From contig JAJRWK010000008.1 in the NCBI GenBank assembly GCA_024276795.1, forward strand, positions 1 to 34,902: a stretch of 34,902 bases of DNA, given 5' to 3'. Source of the stretch: an archaeon. Lineage in GTDB: Archaea; Asgardarchaeota; Heimdallarchaeia; Heimdallarchaeales; JAJRWK01. Shown here piece after piece: positions 7,164 to 17,000 of this stretch; the first letter of the stretch is position 1; each line of letters begins with the position of its first letter. The translations under genes were made by a program, and so were the position numbers. A model generated the notes under the pieces. That model was not told the DNA's origin and did no database searches. It was given only the letters and a program-made list of their open reading frames with translations.

Positions 7164-8609
7164 TCACAGTTTGTTATAATCGAGATAAGTGAAGTTAATG
7201 ACTGAGTTTTCGCCCGAAGATAGTTTTTTCTTAACGGTTTCAGCGACTTGTCTAAGTTTTTCCACCATAATGAGGGAAACCCTATTATCGTCGATCCATA
7301 GGTCAAGAGCATCGGGCTCAGCAATCCATAGATCTTCAGAAGTCTTGTGTACTTCAATTCCTAGCCAGTGAGCTTGGAGCTTCCCTCGATAGGAGTAATC
7401 GATTGGAGCGGTAACTTTTACTCTTCTGTAAACGATTGAGTTCCCCGGTGAAAGGAATGTTTCGTCTATGATGAGAGATCCAATCCCTGTTCTCGTGATG
7501 ACTTTGTATCCACTTTTTACACCGTAGTCATTTAGCTCTTCACTTTCGCGAAGGGAAACTTCTCTCTCGGTTTCGAAAAGATCTCCAGCGGAGGTAATAT
7601 GCCCAAGGCCGAAGGTTTCAACGTTGTAGTCTGGTGTTTTCAGAAATGCACGCAGGTAGTGTTGTTGTACGTAGGCTTCCTCGAAAAGTGTTGCTCGCAG
7701 AGCATCTGAAAGGGTTTCGAGAGGAACCAGATCAAGAAGACGATTGAGAACTGAGACTGTAAAGTTCGTGTTTCTTGAATAGCTCTTGAGAACGTAGTAA
7801 TCAGGAAAGGTTGGTGATAGCGATGCTCGGATTTCTTCTAGTCTCTTCTTAGATAAGTAGGACAGTGATAGGTGAACAACGTGTTGCCCGGAGTAAATAA
7901 GGCCGGGTCTACCAATCCTATCTGCTTCTCTTTCAATTTTTTCCCAGATCTCGACTAGTTTTTCGGCTTCTGCTTCAAGGTCGTCTATGCTGGCTTCAAG
8001 AGCGGAGGTCCGAAGGATTACCCCGAATCCGTAGGGCTTGATCCTTTTTCCAATTTCGTGGAGACGTTCTCTGTCTTCGCCCTTGATCTTTCTTGAGACT
8101 CGAACGAAATCTTATCCTTTTTCGAGAACAATATATTCACCAGAAAGATGGATAGTTTCTGAGACTAGGGGTAGTTTTTCTTCTTCTGTAGTCAATTCCT
8201 TGACTTGCACAATAATTTCGTCTCCTCGCTCGAGGCCCGAGGTAAAGATAATGCCATCTCTATTGTTTCCCAGAGAAACGATGGCGAGTTTTTTCCTCGG
8301 GTTCACGTGTTTTACTCTTGCATTGAAGATGGCTTCAGCTTGTAATCCGTGCCTTTGAACAAAAACATCTTCCAGTTGTTCTTGTAGCAAAGTGACGATT
8401 TTCTTAGCGGCGAGAGCGTCACCTTTCAATATTATTCCAGAATGATCTTCGAGATCTGCTATTTGGACATCAAAACTAGCGATTTTGTTTTCTACTCCCA
8501 ACAATTTGATTTGTTCTTGATCCGGCGTAACCAATTCAAAATCTGAATGATCGAGGATGAGTTTCGCTAGTGCAACTCCGTAGATACTTTCAACTCTAAA
8601 AGAAGGCAT
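7164..8609 (-). CDS. FAU-1-like ribonuclease (RNase E/G-type domain + DUF402-like C-terminus), interrupted by in-frame TAA at 8112-8114
   Basis: First part is ORF 8112..8609; the same frame continues after TAA as DFVRVSRKIKGEDRERLHEIGKRIKPYGFGVILRTSALEASIDDLEAEAEKLVEIW... to a C-terminal ...GVKSGYKVITRTGIGSLIIDETFLSPGNSIVYRRVKVTAPIDYSYRGKLQAHWLGIEVHKTSEDLWIAEPDALDLWIDDNRVSLIMVEKL... ending TGA at 7164-7166. Frame checked line by line by manual reverse complement. Confidence 0.8.
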
Positions 8610-8700
8610 AGTTTTTCCTCAACTCCATACCCGCCTTTCCGATACAAATTTTTAAGGCATTCGTTGACAAAGTAATTCTGAGAAACGTCCCCCTTGTCGA

Positions 8701-11136
8701 TTGTTGATGGAAATGAAGGACTACGTTAAACATCCACTTATCAAGCCTAATGCAATCGAGGCACGAATCTATCAACAAGTTCTCTTTGCAGCCGCTGTGG
8801 AGAAGAACGTTCTCGTGATTCTACCCACAGGGTTAGGCAAGACTGTGCTGTTCGTAATGCTAGCGGCTCACTCATTGCAGTCTCACCCAGACAAAAAGGT
8901 TATCATCACTGCTCCCACTAAGCCCCTCGTCGAGCAACATGCAAATACTTTGAAAAGCATGCTAACAATCGAGGAGGATGAAATTCTAACCTTGGATGGC
9001 TCGATTTCCCCTATGAAGAGACAAGAGCTCTACACCCAAGCAAAAATCATTAGTGCCACGCCTCAGGTTCTGAGAAACGACGTCATTGACGGCAAACTAG
9101 ACCTTAGCCAAGTCTCATTGATGTGTTTTGATGAGGCCCATAGGGCAGTCGGCGACTACGCATACCCCATTCTTGCTAAAGAATTCCGAAAGAAAAATCC
9201 GGCGGGCAGAATACTGGCTATCACAGCGTCGCCAGGCTCAGAAGAAAACATGAGAGAAGTTGTGGAGAATCTTTACATTGAACAAGTTGAACATCGAGAC
9301 GAAAGATCTCCAGATGTGCGACCTTATGTTCAAACAATTGAGGAAGAAATCGTCAAGGTCGAGTTACCAACAGAATTCAAGCAACTAAGGGATATTTTAC
9401 GTTCCCTCCTCAAGAAACAGCTAGTAGCGTTGAAGGATGTAGGGGTCATTAGATCAGAAGTTGTCGACAATAACAAAAGGAATGACTTGTTAAAGGCTCA
9501 AAAACTAATCGTAAGGCTTAAGGACGAGGGCAATCTTGAAGCAAAGGACTATTTTGCGGCTTTAGGAGCCAGCGCTAATGCAATTAGAATTTCGCATGCT
9601 CTAGAATTACTTGAGACTCAAGGAATTCCATCCTTGTATGAATACTTGAAGTCTATGAGAAAGGAAGCAAGCAAACAGAATGCCAAAAGAAGCTTAGTGG
9701 GTCTTATCAATGCACCCGAGATGCGAAAAGTGTTTCACCTTGTCGAGGTTTTACATGAGGAAAAGCTCATCCATCCTAAATTCCCGAAACTATTAGGAAT
9801 TGTTGAAGAGCAATTGAAGAATACTCCAAGCTCGAAAATTTTAGTGTTCGCACATTTTCGCAATACTGCAAAAAATCTAGCTGATGAGCTTAACAAACTT
9901 ACAAATGTTTCTGCAACCTGGTTTGTTGGTCAAGCCTCTAAGGGAAAGGATCGAGGACTTTCACAAAAAGATCAAATAAGAATACTCGAAAACTTCAGAG
10001 AGGGTCTGTACAACGTTCTCGTGGCGACATCTGTAGCGGAGGAAGGACTAGACATTAGTCAAGTAGATCTAGTGGTGTTTTACGACATTGTTCCAAGCGC
10101 TACACGAGCGATCCAACGCAGAGGGAGAACAGGGAGAAAAAGAAAGGGAAGAGTTGTCTTACTCGTGGCTAAGGGAACAAGAGATGAGGGGTATTTTTGG
10201 GCGGCAAAAAGAAAAGAACGCGAGATGAAATCTTCAGCAAGAGAACTTGCAGAATCGATTGATCCCCGCCAAAAGTCTATCTTAGAGTTTGCGGAAGACT
10301 CATCTCCAACAGGCGAGAAAAAAACAAAGCTTTCACCAACCGCAAAAGCAAATGCTGAAGAAAATAAAAAACCAGCTTCGTTATTGGATTTTGACGAAAC
10401 TTCAGATGATACGACCACTTTTGAAAATGAAGACGAAACAACTGGAGAAACCAAGACCACTAACATTGAAATCTGGGTAGATCCGCAAGAAAAAGCAAGT
10501 AGTCTTATCAACGCACTTATGGATTTTGACATTGAAATCCATGTGATGAGAGGAGGGGGAATTGCTGGGAGTCCCGCAGATTATGTTGTGAGTGACAGAA
10601 TTGGGATTCAACGAAAATCAGTAGTGGACTTCGTAACGACCCTACGAAAACCGGGGAGGGAGAATCTATTTACGATCCTTAAGGAGCTCAAGAATCATTA
10701 CCCAAAGCCAGTACTAATTATTGAGGGTGAGGATCTATACGGCCAAGGTACTCACCCTGCAGCAATTCGTGGTGCAATTGCCGCAATTGTCATCGATTTA
10801 GGAATTGCCGTTATTCAGACCCGAAATACGGAAGACACAGCGAAGTATATTTTCACCCTGGCAAGAAGAGAGCAGTTGGAAAATCGTCGCCCAGTTCGAC
10901 TGAGTAAAGTCGATCGAACAGTTACTCGCGATGAGGTTTTGGTTTCCATGTTATCCCAAATTCCCGGGGTAGAAGTCACTCTTGCCAGAAGAGTTCTGCA
11001 GAAGTTCCCATCACTTGGTGAGCTCATCAAAGCAGAGGAGGGAGATTTGCAATCAATCAAAGGGATAGGCCCGCGAATAGCTAGCGAGATAGTACGACAC
11101 CTTCACCACCGATATAGGCGAGGAAAACACCAGTAG
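8701..11136 (+). CDS. hef: Hef/FANCM-type SF2 helicase with C-terminal XPF-like nuclease and HhH domains
   Basis: Walker A LPTGLGKT, CFDEAH, QRRGRTGR motif VI, XPF-type region (YVVSDRIGIQRKSVVDF...LYGQGTHPAAIRGAIAAIVIDLGIAVIQTRNTEDTAKYIFTLARREQ), C-terminal HhH pair (IPGVEVTLARRVL, IKGIGPRIASEI). Start may be ATG at 8707. Confidence 0.95.
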   Translation: MLMEMKDYVKHPLIKPNAIEARIYQQVLFAAAVEKNVLVILPTGLGKTVLFVMLAAHSLQSHPDKKVIITAPTKPLVEQHANTLKSMLTIEEDEILTLDGSISPMKRQELYTQAKIISATPQVLRNDVIDGKLDLSQVSLMCFDEAHRAVGDYAYPILAKEFRKKNPAGRILAITASPGSEENMREVVENLYIEQVEHRDERSPDVRPYVQTIEEEIVKVELPTEFKQLRDILRSLLKKQLVALKDVGVIRSEVVDNNKRNDLLKAQKLIVRLKDEGNLEAKDYFAALGASANAIRISHALELLETQGIPSLYEYLKSMRKEASKQNAKRSLVGLINAPEMRKVFHLVEVLHEEKLIHPKFPKLLGIVEEQLKNTPSSKILVFAHFRNTAKNLADELNKLTNVSATWFVGQASKGKDRGLSQKDQIRILENFREGLYNVLVATSVAEEGLDISQVDLVVFYDIVPSATRAIQRRGRTGRKRKGRVVLLVAKGTRDEGYFWAAKRKEREMKSSARELAESIDPRQKSILEFAEDSSPTGEKKTKLSPTAKANAEENKKPASLLDFDETSDDTTTFENEDETTGETKTTNIEIWVDPQEKASSLINALMDFDIEIHVMRGGGIAGSPADYVVSDRIGIQRKSVVDFVTTLRKPGRENLFTILKELKNHYPKPVLIIEGEDLYGQGTHPAAIRGAIAAIVIDLGIAVIQTRNTEDTAKYIFTLARREQLENRRPVRLSKVDRTVTRDEVLVSMLSQIPGVEVTLARRVLQKFPSLGELIKAEEGDLQSIKGIGPRIASEIVRHLHHRYRRGKHQ

Positions 11137-11164
11137 AAATTGCTAATCGCTCGTAATCGTTTTA

Positions 11165-11311
11165 TTATTCAGAACTTAAGAGAAGCTTTTTTTCTGAATG
11201 GTAGTTGCAGAAAGGACAAATCCCCCAAACCCGACCGTTGATTCTGTCAATGATGAGCTTTAACTCTTCGTTACAGTTCGGGCATTTAGGGTTACCCTCT
11301 TGTGAATTCAT
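11165..11311 (-). CDS. 48-aa zinc-ribbon protein (not in ORF track)
   Basis: Manual translation: MNSQEGNPKCPNCNEELKLIIDRINGRVWGICPFCNYHSEKKLLLSSE*; two CxxC knuckles (CPNC, CPFC). Confidence 0.65.
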   Translation of the reverse strand: MNSQEGNPKCPNCNEELKLIIDRINGRVWGICPFCNYHSEKKLLLSSE

Positions 11312-11398
11312 TACTTATTAATGGGCTTTTTTGGATAATAAGGTTTTGTTTAAAATAATGAAATGAATTAACAAGTAAAGTAAGAATTTGGTTAATCT

Positions 11399-11842
11399 TT
11401 AGACTCTAGAAGTGTGGCCTGCTAATTCAATCAACGTGAGGAGTTGCTCAAGCACATCGAGCAATTGACTTAGCATCCCTAAATCTGACTCTGTTTCTAT
11501 CCTGTCAAGGACAAAATCCAGCTTTTCATATAATATTCTCTGAACTCTCGGCTGAACTGAAAGCTCCCCAATAGGTTTTTGTTTTTTACCCGTGGTTCTC
11601 TTGGCAGGAGAGGGCTTAAGAGAGAGCTTATCCTTTCGGTTCTGCTCCTTGCCTGATTGGATTTCTTCCAGTTCTTCCTTGGAAACCAACTTAACGGGAC
11701 GGTTGCATACAACACAAATAGTGTCGCCTTCTTTCGTCTGGTAGATTGGGCTTGAGCAAATAGGACAAGCAAGGGAGAGCATTTTTCCTCCTTTCAGAAG
11801 AATGTCTGCCGCCCTTTTCTCGGGACTCTGAGATTTACTCAT
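11399..11842 (-). CDS. UPF0148 / Sjogren's syndrome-scleroderma autoantigen 1 (p27)-like zinc-ribbon protein
   Basis: AADILLKGGKMLSLACPICSSPIYQTKEGDTICVVCNRPVKLV matches the Auto_anti-p27 zinc-ribbon pattern. Confidence 0.8.
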   Translation of the reverse strand: MSKSQSPEKRAADILLKGGKMLSLACPICSSPIYQTKEGDTICVVCNRPVKLVSKEELEEIQSGKEQNRKDKLSLKPSPAKRTTGKKQKPIGELSVQPRVQRILYEKLDFVLDRIETESDLGMLSQLLDVLEQLLTLIELAGHTSRV

Positions 11843-12027
11843 TAAGCTGTAATCTATCTTCGACTTCTAAAGAATTCTCCTTTGGGATCATTATTGTAGC
11901 TCTTTCCTTCTGTCTTGAATCTTAGTTCCTTAGCGTATTTCCAATTGTAATCATTTCAATCACTCCTCAGTCTCAGTTTTGCTCATAAAACTCGAAGAAT
12001 TATTATGTAATCGGGAGAAATGAGTAC

Positions 12028-13917
12028 TTGCAGATGCCGCTAACCCTTCTGAACGTAGATTTAGATGTACCTCAAGAACGAATTTCTGATGAAATATGGG
12101 ATCACCTGGAAGATGTAAAAGGATTTCTGCAAAGGCTTAGTGGAGAGAATCTTCCTGACTCAAGAAAAGTAGTGTTACGTAACAAGTTAAAGGAGTTGCA
12201 AAATCTATTATCAATTTACCTAGAAGCTCCTCGAATTCCTTCAAGAGAAAAACATGAATTCCTTATGAAGCTTCATCCCGATTTAATTGGACTCGCAAAC
12301 ATGCTTCTAGGAAACGATACTCGAGCGGACCGCCTACTTTTGACTTGCATTGATTTGGTGCTACATCATTTGTGTTCTACTGCAGCGTCGAGTCCTCGGG
12401 AGATGGTTATTGGAGTGTCAAATGTATTGGCACAAGTATTGATGATGAAGGAAGATGAAGATACCATTCCAGAAATTGAACCGGGCCTATCCGTTAGCCA
12501 GTACTATGACCAGTTTCAAGAAGTTTACAATTATTTGATCACTCATGCGGGATTATTTACTTCCGCAGTAACAGGATTGCCGGGAATTTCGATTAGCGCC
12601 TTGGGTAGTTGGGCCAGCAAAGCTCTCTCAGGACTTGCAAAAGTTCAACGATTCATTGATGATTCGTTTGATCCGATTATGTTCTATGCTTATAACGTGG
12701 AACAACATCCGGATAATCCATTTGACACAATTGCAGATGTGCTTAATTTTCAGCTTTTTATGAATGAATTTCTTTCAACGCTTGCTTCTCGCGCTGATGT
12801 TTTGAGCGGGTTAGAACTGCCTAAGGAGATCTCTCCGACAGAGGAAAAAGTTACATTTCAATCAACGACTCAGATCACTTCTCTTTTATGCGACCAGATT
12901 CACAAGAATTCTGAACGAGCAGCAATAATCGTGAGTCGATTGACCAACGCGTATCAGAATGGTCAAATCAATAAGAATGATAACCCCCGCGAGGATCCAG
13001 TGATTCAAAGGATACTCCTTATTGCTGACACTTGGAGGCTTGTTGCGGATTTTGGAAAAATAATGGCGAAATATTTTGAGACCGCAGAACATTGCCAAGA
13101 GCAAGGAATTGAGTTGAACCTAGAAACACTGCAGATTGATCAAGGGCTTTATCTTAAACAAGTAAACACCGATTTGGAAGAGGAGTACCTTTCTTTAGCC
13201 ACTCAATCGACACTTGAGCACAATCTTTTGAAATTCGTTCTTCTTCTTCACAAAAATCTAGAAAAGCTCAAGCGTAGATATTCGTTAGATGAGGAAGAGT
13301 TTTACCAGACAACCGCGTTTTACCATTTTAGAGAATTTTTCAAATTTCTGGTAATGGGTGTAGCATTTCATGACTTGATTTTTGCCAAAAGTGTTTGGTT
13401 ACCATGGCTACTTGAAGAGTACCATGAAGTGTTTTCAAACAAAGCAATCCCTTGGAATCCAAGAAACGTTCTACTATTTGGAGTGTTTGAAGCCTTTTGG
13501 GGCATGTTGCATGATGTATCTAAGATTGTTCATCAGTCAATTTCTTTTTTAGATCAAGTTTCTCCGTATTTCGAGTTTGAGGCTCATCACATGACTGCGA
13601 TCAGAATTATTACGAAGCTTTGTTCAATTTATCTTGAACATGGAGAATTTCTTGAACACGTTAAAGAAATAGAGACCATGACTCAGAGAATAATAGAGGA
13701 ATATTCTATTCAGGAGAACAGTGTGCTTCATGAAAGAATTGCTCTATACGTAGGCATGTTGGAAATAATGAAAGAAACAGGTATTTTTTTGAGGCGACAG
13801 CGAGAACGTGAGGTTCCGTTTGATCCGTTTTCTTGGATAAAAATGCCGAAGGATAGCAGTGTAAATGTCCCTTACATTCCGTTGAATACTGCTCTTGATA
13901 ACTTGGTTTTCGGTTAA
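12028..13917 (+). CDS. Large mainly helical protein of unknown function
   Basis: 629-aa ORF flanked by minus-strand genes on both sides; no recognised motif. Start possibly ATG at 12034. Confidence 0.75.
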   Translation: MQMPLTLLNVDLDVPQERISDEIWDHLEDVKGFLQRLSGENLPDSRKVVLRNKLKELQNLLSIYLEAPRIPSREKHEFLMKLHPDLIGLANMLLGNDTRADRLLLTCIDLVLHHLCSTAASSPREMVIGVSNVLAQVLMMKEDEDTIPEIEPGLSVSQYYDQFQEVYNYLITHAGLFTSAVTGLPGISISALGSWASKALSGLAKVQRFIDDSFDPIMFYAYNVEQHPDNPFDTIADVLNFQLFMNEFLSTLASRADVLSGLELPKEISPTEEKVTFQSTTQITSLLCDQIHKNSERAAIIVSRLTNAYQNGQINKNDNPREDPVIQRILLIADTWRLVADFGKIMAKYFETAEHCQEQGIELNLETLQIDQGLYLKQVNTDLEEEYLSLATQSTLEHNLLKFVLLLHKNLEKLKRRYSLDEEEFYQTTAFYHFREFFKFLVMGVAFHDLIFAKSVWLPWLLEEYHEVFSNKAIPWNPRNVLLFGVFEAFWGMLHDVSKIVHQSISFLDQVSPYFEFEAHHMTAIRIITKLCSIYLEHGEFLEHVKEIETMTQRIIEEYSIQENSVLHERIALYVGMLEIMKETGIFLRRQREREVPFDPFSWIKMPKDSSVNVPYIPLNTALDNLVFG

Positions 13918-14013
13918 GTAAAAACGAAATCAGAAAAGTGAGTTTTGTGTAGATGAGAAAAAGAAAAAGCGTGAAAAGTAAAAATGAGGGGTATTCTTAT
14001 CTTTTTGGGCACC

Positions 14014-17000
14014 CTAGAGTCTCGAACCGCCTCTTAACGGGGCGACTAGCTGTCCAAACTGTGTAATCAAAGATTCATCTGTTGTGATAACGGCGTATGG
14101 AGCAGGTGTGTCGAGGGGTGTACCAATTAGGAATTGTTCAGCGTCTCGCTCGGCAATGAGAATGTTGGCTCTTTGTGAAGAGAATTTTCGAATGTCCACG
14201 TTGGCAGGAATTGAACGTAGTTTTGCCAGTATTTTTTCATCGCTTGCATCGTGTTCTTGAGGATCCGTGATTATTATGATATGGTGTTTGTCCTTTAACT
14301 GGTCAAGCACATCTTCCCTCATCCAGTAGATTCTGGAAGAGACTATTGTAACTGATCGCTTGGGAGTAGCGAGCATTGCATTCATGGTAGAGGTTAGTGC
14401 ATCCTTTCCGGCTTCGATGTATGACCGTTCGATGGCTTTGGGATCGATTTCTCTCAATCCTTTACTGATTTTATCAAGAACTTCTAATGCGCTGGCTGTT
14501 TGTTGTAGGGCTTGATTGATTGATTCTGGAATACTATTAATGACCGTGGTAAGTTCTTCAGCAGACTGTTGTGCTTGGCCAGCGATCGATTCTTTGTACT
14601 CCGCAAGCAAAGTTTGGATGGCTTCCACATATTGTTGCATTAACTTGTCTTGCTCTTTCTTGTCTTCTTCTGTTTGTGTTTGGAGTATGGAGGAGATTTC
14701 GTTGTTGGCATTGCTGAAAGCAGTCTGAATAGAGCTGGACTGGGCTTTTAGGCCAGCTTCTAGGCCTGTTTTTGCTTTTTGGGCTTCGACTGAAACCTTG
14801 TCAATAGTTTCTCTAACGCCAGTATCAAGTGCGTCAAGCTCAGCCTTGACTTTTGTGTCGAACCCGAATACGGCATCCTCAAGAGATTTATTCGCAGAGG
14901 AAATTACTCGTTCTTTTTCTTTGCCCATCGTTTCTGTTACTCGAGTGGTTTCTTGTTCCAGAGCTTGTTTTGCTTTTTCTTGTTCTTTCTTAAGTGAGGT
15001 TTGGGAAGCCTCTATTGTTTTTTCAGACTCTGCTTTTAGACTATCGAGGTGGGACACGAGTTGGTCTCTAGTGGCCGAAACTTGATTGCGCACTTCATTT
15101 TCAAGAGCTTCAGCAGCTTGTGTGAGATTAGCATCAGTTTCTTGGATCTTTTCTTCGATACCCTTGGTTGTTGAGTTGATCTCATCAACAATTACTGTAA
15201 GGGGTTTCTGAGCGAGCGACACTTTTTCTTTTGCATCTTCGGTTGTTTTTGCAAATTTCTCGTCAATGGTTGATACGAGTTCCTCAGAGTTTTTGAGCGA
15301 ATTGTCTAGTTTTACTCCAATTTCTTTGTCAAGCTTGGCCTTCGTACCATCTAGAAGTTTAACGGTACTTCCGATGGCTTTTCCGATTTCAGTAGTAGTG
15401 GTCTTAACGGTCTTTTCTTGCTCTGCCTTTGCGGCGGCAAGGTGTTCATGAAGTGAGGTTGAGACATCATTAGAGGCGTTATCTAGGTTTTCCATAAAGG
15501 ACCCCACAGCGTTTCTAATGTCTTCGCTTGCTTTCTTTGATGCAGTAGTTAATTGAGAAACTCCTTCCGCGACAGTTTCTTCAAGCTGCTTTGTCTGATT
15601 ACCCAAGGCTTCTCTTGCGTTGTTGTTGCTCTGTTCCAGCATTTCTAGACCTTTTTGATGGGCAGTTTCAAAGGCTTGCTGGGCAGTTTCGACCAATGCT
15701 TCTGCGGCGCTTTTTATCGCAACTTCTGCAGCGGTTTGAGTTCCCTTTACAGAAGTTTTTGCACTGTTGGCGAGATCCGAGACATCCTTCACGTAAGTTG
15801 TTTCCATTTCTCGAGCAGCGCTCTTGGTCTGCTCGATTAGTTCTGCCAAGTCGTTTTGAATTTCAGAGATGAGGGCCTTTACTTGTGTTTCAAATTCGGT
15901 GGTTGCTTCAGTCAAGAGGTTCTTTTCAGTTTCAGGGTCAATGGATAGCGCTGCGGTTCTTGCGTTGGTGATAATAGTTTCAAGAGGTGTGGAGAAGTAG
16001 TTCTGTAATTGGGTGGAGATCGAATCGATTAGCCGTGCTTTCTCTGTCTCGAATTCACTAGCAAAGGTTTGAGAGGATTCCGATATTCCTTGGTGGGCTG
16101 TTTGCTTGGAATCTTGAGTTATTTTAATGAGTTTCGCGATTTCCTCGGAAAGCCTTTCTCTCAAGTCATCAAATTCTTCAGTGAAAAGTCGGGTAGCCCT
16201 ATTGAGAGCTTCGTCCTTTGCGTTTTCAGAATCTACAATAGCTGGTTCCAGAAATGCGTCCAAGTCATGTTTTACTTTAGCTAATTCTGACTTAAGTGAC
16301 GTAAGTCTAGCCAACTGTTCTTCGGCTTCTTTCTTGGGTCCAAAGACCTTCTTGGTATTTTGCTCAACTCTTGCTACTAAATCCTGAAGGGCTAGGTCTG
16401 CGCGTTGGAGAGTTGAGTTATACTGTTGTTTGATGGAGTTAAGTCTGCGAATGTGTTCTTCAAAGAGTGTTTCAATGATATCTGGCAGTTCGTATCTGAA
16501 CCGATTAGTTTTTTCGAGGAATGTATCGAGAAATTCTTCGACGATGCGTTCTTGTCTTTCAGTTAGGCGGTCGAATTCTCGTTCTATGCGATCTGTGATA
16601 TGCTTCACTGAAGTATTGATACCGTCTTCGTAGGCGGAAGAGAGTTCATTGATTCTTTGAGTCAAGAGCCTGACGAAATTCTTCTTGGCGGTTTCCGCTT
16701 CTCCGAGCAAGAGCTGGATTTCGGCTTCGATGTCACTGAGAATCTTTTGTTGTTGTGATTGAGCGTTACTGATCGCTACTGAGAATTTCTCAAGAGAAGA
16801 TTGCGATCTAGTTTTTAACATTTCACTGATTGCATTAGCGGTGTCTTCAAGGTTTTTGGTCGCGTGAGTAGTCTTTTCCTTTAGAGAAGAGATTGTCTCT
16901 TCGAACTGGGCTTCCAAGCTCTGGATAGTTTGGGCTAATTCATCACTGAGTTCTTGATTCTTATTTGCAATGTTCCTCTTACTTGTTTCTAAGATTCTTT

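Noticed and set aside
7154-7357. Minus-strand 67-aa ORF MKYTRLLKIYG...
   Set aside because: Alternative frame inside the C-terminal DUF402-like part of the FAU-1 gene; the FAU-1 frame is the plausible one.
8112-8114. Recoding of the FAU-1 TAA as selenocysteine or pyrrolysine
   Set aside because: Sec uses TGA and Pyl uses TAG. TAA does not fit either known mechanism, and error or nonsense mutation is simpler.
10080-10611. Minus-strand ORFs inside hef
   Set aside because: Antisense to the well-supported Hef reading frame.
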